DNA from: Cladorhizidae sp. MBARI D1340-BT2
Lineage: Eukaryota; Porifera; Demospongiae; Poecilosclerida; Cladorhizidae
Reading direction: 5' to 3'
Assembly: GCA_028752905.1 (NCBI GenBank)
Contig: JAQNBH010000015.1
Location: 17,854,112-17,918,111, forward strand
DNA length: 64,000 nucleotides
A program made the translations under genes and the position numbers. Below, piece by piece: positions 21,701-29,100 of the stretch (its first letter is position 1; each line of letters starts with the position of its first letter). Below the pieces are notes generated by a model that saw only the letters and a list, made by a program, of their open reading frames with translations, was not told the DNA's origin and did not search any database.

Positions 21701-22916
21701 TTACTTCTGGTTCACCAGGAAAAATTAAACTAATATACCAAACTGCAGCTTATTGTATAATGATGTTCAAGTCTTGGAGAAAAAAGTGTAGTAGTACAAA
21801 TAAAGTCGCCATGCAATTGGTTAAGTGTGCTCTGATGTGTAGCACTACCACAGAGTTGGTAGATCAAGAAGCGGTGCAAAGTTGTTGTATGTAATCAGGG
21901 AAATGCACGCACTTTAGCACCTAGAAGTTCCCTGCACTGATCTACAACAACTTGTTGGAATGCCATTGCTACTCCACCATCTATCCTGGAGCGGCAAAAG
22001 ATCAGCTTCCATCTCCCTGCAGTCATGTGACTTTCTCTGCGCGTATCACCAAGCTCTGCTTGATCAGCTCTTGCGGGCCATGTTGACCCATTCCTAAAGC
22101 AGCTTTCACAAGGAGCACATCATTCCTTGGCCATCACTTAAACAAACATCAACGGAAAGTCAGTGCTCCATTTAGTGCTGTTCCAGGCTTCCTTAGCATA
22201 GCAAATGAGATACTCTCAGATACTGCACCAGAATGAATGCATGGCTGCAGAAAGAATAGCGAACAGACATGACATAGCAGCTGCTATATTCTGAAAATAA
22301 GATTTTCAGCGCCCACACTTCACCACCTACTCATGTTTTAGCACACACTTGTATTGTCGAATATATAAGGCTTTTTCTTGCCACATACTGTCTATATAGC
22401 ATTTTCCAATCAGATGACTGCAACAAATTCAATACTCCCCCCCCCCCTTTTCTTAGGCATCCCACTTAGCTGCAGGTAACTTTGGCATGGTTATTTATAC
22501 CTCCTACATTTAGTACCACCAAAAGGAGCTCGCTGCTCACACGGTGAAGTGTGCAGCATCTAGGGAGCTCCAGTCATAACCACAAGTTATTGTTTGTTGT
22601 TTATGGTTTAGCCCCACCCCTTTTAATAGCAACGGCACGAGTTAAGATTTCACTGTGTGAGTTCTAGCATTGTATACATGGATAGATCTACTCTTGTTCC
22701 TAAAGAACGGTCCCATTCTATACATATAGTGGCTGTGTTTCCCCTTGCATTCTAGTGATGTGATATTTGCATTCTAGTATTTGCATTCTAGTGATGTGAT
22801 ATTTGTAAGACTTGATTATATTTCTCCCTTTTCCTTGCAGGAAAGCCAGAGAACAGCTGGGCAGGGCAGCCTTGTTAAAAGCTGCAAGATCTCCCAATAA
22901 GACTTTCCATTTCTAA
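555..22916 (+). CDS. MTA: MTA family protein (NuRD complex subunit), 3' part of a spliced gene
   Basis: MTA proteins are nuclear scaffolds of the NuRD chromatin-remodelling and histone-deacetylase complex. Their ELM2-SANT region binds and activates HDAC1/2, and C-terminal regions bind RBBP4/7. Exons recognised: 555-769, 1363-1430, 2296-2470, 2907-3128, 5107-5175, 5252-5280, 5375-5543, 6394-6566, 12175-12219, 13404-13488, 22841-22916. All junctions have GT and AG ends, and phases agree at every junction except 6566/12175. There the upstream exon ends in phase 0 and the next needs phase 1, so at least one exon is missing, perhaps in the gap at 7700-7799. About 440 codons are visible. Domain order is ELM2 end, SANT, GATA finger, R1-like region, basic tail. 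The BAH domain and start lie outside the window. Family assignment is very secure; which vertebrate paralogue it corresponds to cannot be said, and it is probably a single pre-duplication copy. Confidence 0.93.
770..1362 (+). other. MTA intron between the first two visible exons
   Basis: Contains G and C homopolymers (862-876, 924-946) and no recognisable gene. Short open frames on the - strand here are low-complexity. Confidence 0.6.
1363..1430 (+). CDS. MTA: MTA exon: SANT helix 1-2
   Basis: The acceptor is TTTTTGTGCAG and the donor GTGAGTGC. It encodes [20 protein letters not shown] and then RKY, matching the first half of the MTA SANT domain. It ends on a codon boundary, in phase with the next exon. 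Confidence 0.92.
1508..2240 (+). repeat. 21-bp pyrimidine minisatellite in MTA intron
   Basis: Roughly 35 copies of a C/T-only unit of about 21 bp (core CCTGCCCTCTCCCTGTTCCT). Some units read CGCTGTTGCTCC. The array runs to about 55 bp before the 3' splice site of the exon at 2296, so it looks like an expanded polypyrimidine tract. Long open frames on both strands are only the result of the 21-bp period and lack of stops. Confidence 0.95.
2296..2470 (+). CDS. MTA: MTA exon: SANT helix 3 and linker
   Basis: The acceptor is CTTTCCCAG and the donor GTATGG. It begins [20 protein letters not shown], the most conserved part of the MTA SANT domain, where [11 protein letters not shown] is diagnostic. 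A basic, coiled-coil-like stretch and a Ser/Gly/Ala linker follow. It ends in phase 1 and continues correctly into the exon at 2907. Confidence 0.95.
2907..3128 (+). CDS. MTA: MTA exon: GATA-type zinc finger
   Basis: The acceptor is CGTCCCCAG and the donor GTGAGT. It carries a Cys-X2-Cys-X17-Cys-X2-Cys zinc finger starting CESC and ending CRLC, followed by [14 protein letters not shown]. This matches the atypical GATA finger of MTA1/2/3 in spacing and flanking aromatic residues. All four zinc ligands are present. Confidence 0.94.
3129..3990 (+). other. MTA intron, no further gene seen
   Basis: Unique-looking intron sequence between the zinc-finger exon and the minisatellite that starts near 4000. 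Overlapping short open frames at 3629-3984 on both strands have no recognisable domain and no matching splice sites, so I do not call them. Confidence 0.6.
4000..4850 (+). repeat. ~34-bp G-rich minisatellite in MTA intron
   Basis: About 24 degenerate copies of a unit containing TTTAGACACTGGAGGGGTGT followed by GGTCTCATCTCTTG. It decays at both ends. On the + strand it is G-rich with repeated GGGGTG blocks. Confidence 0.93.
5107..5175 (+). CDS. MTA: MTA exon: Gly/Lys linker
   Basis: The acceptor is TATGTTGCAG and the donor GTCAGA. It encodes [20 protein letters not shown] between the zinc finger and the R1 region. Both phases fit (entry after one base, exit after one base). It is low in conservation, so it is called from splice sites, phase and position. 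Confidence 0.8.
5252..5280 (+). CDS. MTA: MTA 29-nt microexon
   Basis: The acceptor is TTTTATAG and the donor GTAAGT. With the flanking phase it reads [11 protein letters not shown] 29-nt length is not a multiple of three, so skipping it would shift the frame. It is required to bring the exons at 5107 and 5375 into phase. Confidence 0.8.
5375..5543 (+). CDS. MTA: MTA exon: R1-like region
   Basis: The acceptor is CATCATCGCAG and the donor GTATGTT. It encodes [20 protein letters not shown] and then [15 protein letters not shown]. This matches the vertebrate MTA segment that runs from the FYLHTT-like motif to the PYLPIN-like motif (MTA R1 region, RBBP4 binding). It ends in phase 1. Confidence 0.9.
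5650..6290 (+). repeat. ~25-bp pyrimidine minisatellite in MTA intron
   Basis: About 26 copies of an almost pure C/T unit (core TCTCCTTGTCTCCCTATTCT). It lies in the intron just before the exon at 6394. It contains essentially no AG dinucleotides, consistent with expansion inside the polypyrimidine tract region upstream of a real 3' splice site. Confidence 0.94.
6394..6566 (+). CDS. MTA: MTA exon: basic C-terminal region
   Basis: The acceptor is ACTCCCATAG and the donor GTAAAT. It encodes [20 protein letters not shown] and continues to a Pro/Ser-rich stretch ending YKAKTSTK. It fits phase 1 from the previous exon and ends in phase 0. The following recognised exon needs phase 1, so something is missing after it. 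Confidence 0.85.
6567..7699 (+). other. MTA intron; one weak exon candidate
   Basis: A poly-G run lies at about 6613-6633 and another at 7086-7100. A candidate exon at 6831-6926 has a good acceptor (ATCTCTACCAG), a GTACGC donor and an exit phase that fits the exon at 12175. Its entry phase does not fit the exon ending at 6566, so it is not called. Confidence 0.4.
7700..7799. other. Assembly gap of exactly 100 N
   Basis: A run of exactly 100 N, the usual placeholder for a gap of unknown size. It sits at the edge of the 25-bp minisatellite, so the array probably broke the assembly. Confidence 0.99.
7800..11450 (+). repeat. 25-bp minisatellite, ~145 copies, in MTA intron
   Basis: A tandem array of a 25-bp unit (core CACCATTAATACTGTCACTG). 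Most variants are a C/T change at one position (GCCCAC or GCTCAC). Frequent single-base insertions and deletions occur between about 7990 and 9430, next to the N gap, and almost none after 9600. This suggests unpolished sequence near the contig end. The last copies at 11451-11520 are degenerate. Confidence 0.98.
11770..12030 (+). repeat. ~35-bp short tandem repeat
   Basis: About seven degenerate copies of a unit built on GTCAGGGTTGTAAGTGATCC followed by ACCCACTTAT. It lies about 150 bp before the exon at 12175. Confidence 0.88.
12175..12219 (+). CDS. MTA: MTA exon: short basic segment
   Basis: The acceptor is TCATACGTAG and the donor GTATGT. Read with entry phase 1, it gives [14 protein letters not shown], which joins in phase with the next exon and resembles the vertebrate LGKR...NGVDG stretch. 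In phase 0 it is also open, but then the next exon would not be. Confidence 0.75.
12527..12975 (+). repeat. 30-bp minisatellite, ~15 copies
   Basis: Nearly identical 30-bp units (core ATGCTTGTCTCTCCCATTGG then CGTGAGCACC). Because 30 is a multiple of three and the unit has no stops in several frames, both strands show long repetitive open frames. They have no domain and lie inside an MTA intron, so they are not called as genes. Confidence 0.97.
13404..13488 (+). CDS. MTA: MTA exon: penultimate recognised exon
   Basis: The acceptor is CTCTGTGTAG and the donor GTATGTT. It encodes [20 protein letters not shown] and then FKVPAKI. The [11 protein letters not shown] segment corresponds to the VFYMATEETRKIRK segment near the C-terminus of vertebrate MTA1. 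It ends in phase 2, as the final exon requires. Confidence 0.85.
13489..15344 (+). other. First part of the 9.35-kb last MTA intron
   Basis: No exon or transposon with recognisable ends was found. Open frames at 14523-14774 and 14965-15303 have no recognisable domain. This part of the intron may hold old, decayed repeats. Confidence 0.5.
15624..16108 (+). pseudogene. Harbinger transposase remnant (HARBI1/DDE_Tnp_4 family)
   Basis: After an acceptor-like TATTTGCAG the frame reads [15 protein letters not shown], then [18 protein letters not shown]. This is followed, in another frame, by [20 protein letters not shown] and [12 protein letters not shown]. These are the second Asp block (GDPAYP) and the Glu block ([13 protein letters not shown]) of the HARBI1-like DDE nuclease. 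A one-base frameshift lies near 15790. The N-terminal half with the first catalytic Asp is absent, because only about 270 bp separate this exon from the element end. The frame stops at 16108. Confidence 0.9.
16183..17526 (-). pseudogene. Harbinger Myb/SANT-like DNA-binding protein remnant
   Basis: Read on the - strand from ATG at 17526, it begins [20 protein letters not shown], a Myb/SANT-like domain that in Harbinger elements binds the ends and escorts the transposase. A one-base frameshift near 17430 moves the frame to [20 protein letters not shown] and [14 protein letters not shown] second exon (about 17122-16940) gives [20 protein letters not shown] and IDAILGSR. Further down are an acidic stretch (near 16900-16845), an Arg/Glu-rich coiled coil (near 16510-16400), and after another frameshift a Pro/Ser-rich tail from [12 protein letters not shown] to about 16183. 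Confidence 0.85.
17720..18903 (+). other. MTA intron between the Harbinger and piggyBac elements
   Basis: AT-rich sequence with no recognised gene or element. Open frames here are short and lack domains. Confidence 0.55.
19490..19680 (-). repeat. ~27-29-bp tandem repeat inside piggyBac element
   Basis: About six copies of a unit built on GAGAAGTAGACGAAGGAGCA and GGGAACAA. On the - strand it extends the open frame with repeated [10 protein letters not shown] after the zinc-finger tail. It has replaced whatever normal end of the gene was there. Confidence 0.88.
19680..21217 (-). pseudogene. piggyBac transposase remnant, catalytic core deleted
   Basis: The start at 21217 gives [20 protein letters not shown], an acidic N-terminus. 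A second exon (from about 20790) begins [20 protein letters not shown] and has Gly/Arg/Ser-rich sequence. A one-base frameshift in a 9-T run near 20347 leads into [16 protein letters not shown] and [15 protein letters not shown], the N-terminal part of DDE_Tnp_1_7. Then, without the catalytic Asp motifs, comes the Cys-rich tail [20 protein letters not shown] and [17 protein letters not shown]. The join near 20090-20030 marks the lost core. It might still supply mRNA but cannot catalyse transposition. Confidence 0.88.
21453..22840 (+). other. End of the last MTA intron
   Basis: Contains a short run of degenerate repeats of TTTACGCACTAGGACT type at about 21520-21620, an (ATA)n tract near 21481, and a poly-C run near 22437. 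No gene was recognised before the last exon. Confidence 0.55.
22841..22916 (+). CDS. MTA: MTA last coding exon with stop codon
   Basis: The acceptor is CTTTTCCTTGCAG, with an excellent pyrimidine tract. Entering in phase 2 it reads [20 protein letters not shown] and then TFHF and TAA (22914-22916). The segment parallels the basic SSETKRAARRPYKP end of vertebrate MTA1, but the protein stops soon after and lacks the vertebrate proline-rich tail. Confidence 0.85.
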
Positions 22917-23028
22917 CAAAACCTATCGCATCTAAACCTGTTTTAGAAGCCATTTCCTTTATAGTTTGTATTTGATAGGATTATAATATCATTCTCGTGT
23001 GACCATCACTGGAGTAAATATAAGCTAT

Positions 23029-23034
23029 AATAAA
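23029..23034 (+). terminator. MTA polyadenylation signal AATAAA
   Basis: A canonical AATAAA 113 bp after the MTA stop codon. Cleavage 10-30 bp further would fall at or next to the KNTC1 stop codon on the other strand. Confidence 0.75.
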
Positions 23035-23061
23035 TGATAGTGGCAACATGTGTATTCAATG

Positions 23062-23112
23062 TCATGGTCCAAGTGTGCTTGGGAAACAGTTGCTGTGATC
23101 AGACAGGTATTC
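23062..23112 (-). CDS. KNTC1: KNTC1 last exon with stop codon
   Basis: The acceptor is TCTCTCTTTTTTTATAG on the - strand. Phase 0 entry reads EYLSDHSNCFPSTLGP followed by TGA (23064-23062). It is not conserved in detail but is in phase with the previous exon. Confidence 0.78.
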   Translation of the reverse strand, partial: EYLSDHSNCFPSTLGP

Positions 23113-26100
23113 CTATAAAAAAAGAGAGAGATAGTAACCCCCCTCCCTATTGTCAATGATATTAATGCAGAGTTGCCAAAGTCCATGTTATATCAGCAAC
23201 TATAATCTCAATTTCTCTTGAATGACGGGTTACTGGCAACACTGGGAATATTAAATAGTACATACCGTCACAGCCTCCTTGCCAGTACAAGTAGTTTCTA
23301 CCAAGTGTCTTGCATTGTACAGCTGCACAAGCATCGCAGCCTCTTCACAGCTGAAGGAAATACAAGATCAGGTCATGTAGTGAAGTCAGTTAATATGCAT
23401 CACTGCCAGCATTCATGTTTGGTATATAATTGAAGGTGAAATGTGTAACTAACTTGAGAAGGCGAAACGTAACACAAAATTATCACAACTGGGAAGTGAA
23501 TGTTGTGTGCATTTTTTATTATTACCGGCCCAGTTGCAGTGACTTGCTTAGTAACTTGTTGATTTCTTTCCTGGATACTAAGAAACTGACGAGCTCGTTG
23601 AAGTATTCTGAACCCAACAGTATCTCGTGATTGTCGTGCTTTTCGAGATAACTGAACACCAGCTCCCTCACCTACAGCCAACGGCAACCATTTAAAATGC
23701 AGAAAATTGCAGCACACACACACGGGGGGTTAATAACAACACCACCAAACATGGGCAATGTTTGGTGGTCCTTCTAAATGAATGCTTACAGCATATAACG
23801 TGAGCACACCCACATTACTAAACAGGAAATAGCAACCACTACATGGCTGTTCACCATGTGGAGTATATATTTAATCTATAAATTGCTATCGCACTGTGTC
23901 CTTGTTGTGTATGGCTACTTTTGCACTTTTTTGGCTTTGGCATGCACATAAACAGCATGTTGATGCACTTGAGAGCGTCTTGAAGTGCTGTAAAATACAA
24001 GTGCTTATAACTGAATTGTAGTGCTTATAAGAGTGCTAATAGCCAAATAGTGCTGATTAAGGTGTCAGTGTGCATGGTAATTGTTCCAGTAGGTGCTCCA
24101 TGCACAGGAGTTGAGAATGCAGTCTCGAGGACAGCATTGTGCATGGCCACCAGAAAGAAAGTAATCGTTCGCAGCCTAGGCACCAGTGAGTGCCTGATGT
24201 TCAAGGTGTTCATAGTGTTCATTTTGCGTGACAATCCCACAGGGGTCCTGTCATCACACCCATTCGTTATGTTGGGTGCCATCACCTCCATTGGCTTTTC
24301 TCCAGACCTGCCGTGTCCTTGGTCCCATGCAAAAATTTCACCATCATACCTTTTGTACACTGTGTGAAGAGCTGCTTTCCTCTAGGGCTACCACATCCTT
24401 GGTCCTTGTACCACAGGCCAGGTGTAGCATGTATATAAAATATATATATATATATATAAATAAATAAATAAAAAATAAACTCCACTTTTTTTTAAGGATA
24501 ATGCAGTTGGCAGAAGACCAACCAGCAACGTGCAGGTTGCAAGCACCTATGTAATGAGGTAAGGTGACTAGACAGTGCAGCTTGCATTTGTAGTTTAGAT
24601 GTACAGGTTGTACAGTAAGAGTTGCAGCAACCTGAAGTCACCAGTTAATTATCGTCGCAGTTAATAGTCAATAATGTGGACACAATTTTAGTGATGACCA
24701 TTCTCCCCAATGAAAATTTTATATTTTAATGAACTGTGACCTTGGTACAATAGTCATTGCTCAGCTATATAACAGCCATTTTCTCACTGCCAAAGATATC
24801 TTCCAAAGCTACCACAAACTTTCATCAACTGCATCTTGGCAACAACAGCCAACCTGATAGCAATATATCTTATCGAAAAAGAAAATAAAGGAAGCAAGAC
24901 TGTACCATGTTATTAACAATACCCCCTAATTATACAGATTTTTTTAAAAAGTGGTATAATATATGTAATATATTATCGGTTTACACAATTTTAAATGGTA
25001 AAGGGTCATCTAACTGGTTGCAGGTAGAATCATGTTTGTTGACAGTCAGTCCAATAAAGTAAAACATTTTTTGTTCTTGCTTCAAGTATTATAACAGTTG
25101 AACAGTGGAGAACATCATCACTATTATTATAATAGCCCAGCAGTGGAGAACATTGTCACTATTATTATAATAGCCCAGTAGTGGAGAACATTGTCACTAT
25201 TATTATAATAGCCCAGCAGTGGAGTACATTGTCACTATTATTGTAATAGTCTTAGCAGTGGAGAACATCATCACTATTATTATAATAGCCCAGTAGTGAA
25301 GAACATCATCACTATTATTATAATAGCCCAGTAGTGGAGAACATCATCACTATTATTATAATAGCCCAGCAGTGGAGAACATTGTCACTATTATTATAAT
25401 AGCCCAGCAGTGGAGTACATTGTCACTATTATTGTAATAGTCTTAGCAGTGGAGAACATCATCACTATTATTATAATAGCCCAGTAGTGGAGAACATCAT
25501 CACTATTATTATAATAGCCCAGTAGTGGAGAACATCATCACTATTATTATAATAGCCCAGCAGTGGAGAACATTGTCACTATTATTATAATAGCCCAGCA
25601 GTGGAGAACATTGTTACTATTATTATAATAGCCCAGCAGTGGAGTACATTGTCACTATTATTGTAATAGTCTTAGCAGTGGAGAACATCATCACTATTAT
25701 TATTATAATAGCCCAGTAGTGGAGAACATCATCACTATTATTATAATAGCCCAGTAGTGGAGAACATCATCACTATTATTATAATAGCCCAGCAGTGGAG
25801 AACATTGTCACTATTATTATAATAGCCCAGCAGTGGAGAACATTGTCACTATTATTATAATAGCCCAGCAGTGGAGTTGTCACTATTATTGTAATAGTCT
25901 TAGCAGTGGAGAACATCATCACTATTATTATAATAGCCCAGTAGTGGAGAACATCATCACTATTATTATAATAGCCCAGTAGTGGAGAACATCATCACTA
26001 TTATTATAATAGCCCAGCAGTGGAGAACATTGTCACTATTATTATAATAGCCCAGCAGTGGAGTACATTGTCACTATTATTGTAATAGTCTTAGCAGTGG

Positions 26101-29100
26101 AGAACATCATCACTATTATTATAATAGAGCAGTGTAGAACTACATCACTATGAATCTAGTTGCAAAATCCTAACTTTTCTGGGACCGTTGCCCAGAACAA
26201 GAACTGCATAAACCAAAGAGAGCAGGTCATTTGTTTTGCTGCAACAATTCTTACCTATGGTAATAACTGCAATCGAGAAACAGATTTAGTCGTGGATGTG
26301 CATTGGAACATTTGGGGTCTTCTGGTATTAAGGTTCCTATGAATAGACCAATTGTACGCAAGGTAGATGCAAAGTTAGAGATCTTGAAGATGAATTTCAA
26401 AGTTTTTTTATATTTTTTTACCAGGATTCAAGGCATGCTAGGAGTTTTCTGTAAATCTGGAATTATTGAACCTTTTTTTTTGGTACAATGCTGTACGCTT
26501 TGAAGAAAGGTGAGGAAAGAAGAAGGAAAGGTGAGCTTGAGTTACATGGCTACTGTTTGCTGTTTCCAGATCAGTGCTCACTTCGCTGATTTCTTTTTGG
26601 AGGTGATGTATGCATCTTATGCTAGATGCAGTACATGCCACACCCTTATTAACCATCTGCTACATTAGTCACACAAGCATAAAGAACATAATCATTGTTT
26701 ATTGGGAAGGGGTTTGGAGTGGGTGGGGCTCTAAGAGCTCCACAGGCAGAATGGATCTACTGTAAAATATGTTAAATATTTTAAACACTACGTAGTGTTC
26801 CAGTATGTTGCAACCAAGTATACTAGATAGAATACTAACCTGTAGGTTGCCTACGAACAGTTTAGAACCCAGTATTTCTGAATAATCTTCTTTTTTCAAC
26901 TTTGACATCACAAGCTGAAAGGATATATAAATAACATGCATGGATACCGTCTTCTCAGACAACATACACATCCATATATACATATATAGTTAGGCATGAA
27001 AACATCCGTGCTGGGAATACCAGAGAACTGGCCACATAGTCAGTGGAGAAGATGCTGACACAACACACTGGGTGCAATTTACTGTGAAGTGCGGAATGAG
27101 GCTCTACTTGAGGGAAGGGGTCCACAAACTTTTAAAAATAATTCCAGGGCCAGTTCATGGTACCTCACTCTTAAGGGGGCCAGTGTCTCACTTCTATAGG
27201 AGACCAGTCACTCTTACAGGGGGCTTGTGTCTCACTCTTACAGGGGGAGCTCCCTCTCACAAGGGTGAGGTGTCTCATGCTTACAGGGGGCAGTGTCTCC
27301 CTCTTACAGGGGGAGCTCCCTCTCACAAGGGTGAGGTGTCTCATGCTTACAGGGAGCCAGTGTCAAACTCTTACCCTCTCACAAGGGTGAGGTGTCTCAT
27401 GCTTACAGGGGGCAGTGTCTCCCTCTTACAGGGGGAGCTCCCTCTCACAAGGGTGAGGTGTCTCATGCTTACAGGGAGCCAGTGTCAAACTCTTACCCTC
27501 TCACAAGGGTGAGGTGTCTCATGCTTACAGGGGGCAGTGTCAAACTCTTATAGTGGGAGGTCGCTTTCACAGGGGGCTTGTGTCTCACTCCTACAGGGGG
27601 AGGTTTCTCACTCTTACAGGGGGTCAGTGTACTCATCCTTACAGGGGAAGGTGTCTCACTCTTATGGGGGAGGGAGGGGGGGGGGGGCAATGTATCGCTA
27701 AAGTTGTGATCACCTGCCATTTCTATAAGACTGAGCAGACTAGGCATGTGCAGGTATAAAAATTTATATGGTTCATTTTGTGCATGTAGTTCCTCCTTTT
27801 AGTGAACAGTCCGCAGGTCTGGGGGTGGTCAAAACAAAGGAGCAGATCGAGTAAGGCCCACGCACCATAGTTTGGGTACCCCTGCGCTAGGGTCTACCCT
27901 ATCATGGCAAGATCAATCAACGAGTCACACAATGTGTTTCTAGCAGTTAGTTAGTGTTCTACTACCAGCAAAGTCAACTCACAGACTTGACTAACAGCAG
28001 TCAACGTATAGTGGCTACCTGCCCTACTACCAACAAAGTTAACTCACAGACTTGACTAACATCAGTCAACGTATAGCGACTACCTGCCCTACTACCAACA
28101 AAGTCAACTCACAGACTTGACTAACAGCAGTCAACGTATAGTGACTACCTGCCCTACTACCAGCCAAGTCAACTCACAGACTTGACTAACAGCAGTCAAC
28201 GTATAGTGACTACCTGCCCTACTACCAGCAAAGTCAACTCACAGACTTGGCTAACAGCAGTCAACGTATAGTGACTACCTGCCCTACTACCAGCAAAGTC
28301 AACTCACAGACTTGGCTAATAGCAGTCAACGTATAGTGACTACCTGCCCTACTACCAGCCAAGTCAACTCACAGACTTGGCTAACAGCAGTCAACATATA
28401 GTGACTACCTGCCCTACTACCAGCCAAGTCAACTCACAGACTTGACTAACATCAGTCAACGTATAGTGACTACCTGCCCTACTACCAGCCAAGTCAACTC
28501 ACAGACTTGACTAACATCAGTCAACGTATAGTGACTACCTGCCCTACTACCAGCCAAGTCAACTCACAGACTTGGCTAACAGCAGTCAACATATAGTGAC
28601 TACCTGCCCTACTACCAGCCAAGTCAACTCACAGACTTGACTAACATCAGTCAACGTATAGCGACTACCTGCCCTACTACCAGCAAAGTCAACTCACAGA
28701 CTTGACTAACATCAGTCAACGTATAGTGACTACCTGCCCTACTACCAACAAAGTCAACTCACAGACTTGGCTAATAGCAGTCAACGTATAGTGACTACCT
28801 GCCCTACTACCAGCAAAGTCAACTCACAGACTTGGCTAACATCAGTCAACGTATAGTGACTACCTGCCCTACTACCAGCAAAGTCAACTCACAGACTTGA
28901 CTAACATCAGTCAACGTATAGTGACTACCTGCCCTACTACCAGCCAAGTCAACTCACAGACTTGGCTAACATCAGTCAACGTATAGTGACTACCTGCCCT
29001 ACTACCAACAAAGTCAACTCACAGACTTGGCTAACAGCAGTCAACGTATAGTGACTACCTGCCCTACTACCAGGAAAGTCAACTCACAGACTTGACTAAC

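Noticed and set aside
23400..23723. 107-codon frame (-) GEGAGVQLSRKARQSRDTVG and onward
   Set aside because: It overlaps the KNTC1 exon 23526-23671 but in the wrong frame. Only the frame VRELVFSYLEKH is in phase with the exons on both sides.
26582..26621. Possible 40-bp KNTC1 exon (- strand, acceptor CATCTAG, donor GTGAGC)
   Set aside because: The exons at 26840-26914 and 23526-23671 already join in phase and align contiguously with human KNTC1. Inserting this exon would break the frame.
23526..26914. Apparent exon duplication: similar peptides SKLKKEDYSEILGSKLF and SYLEKHDNHEILLGSEYF
   Set aside because: The similarity is modest. Both segments are accounted for by consecutive regions of KNTC1, so they are neighbouring exons and not duplicated alternatives.
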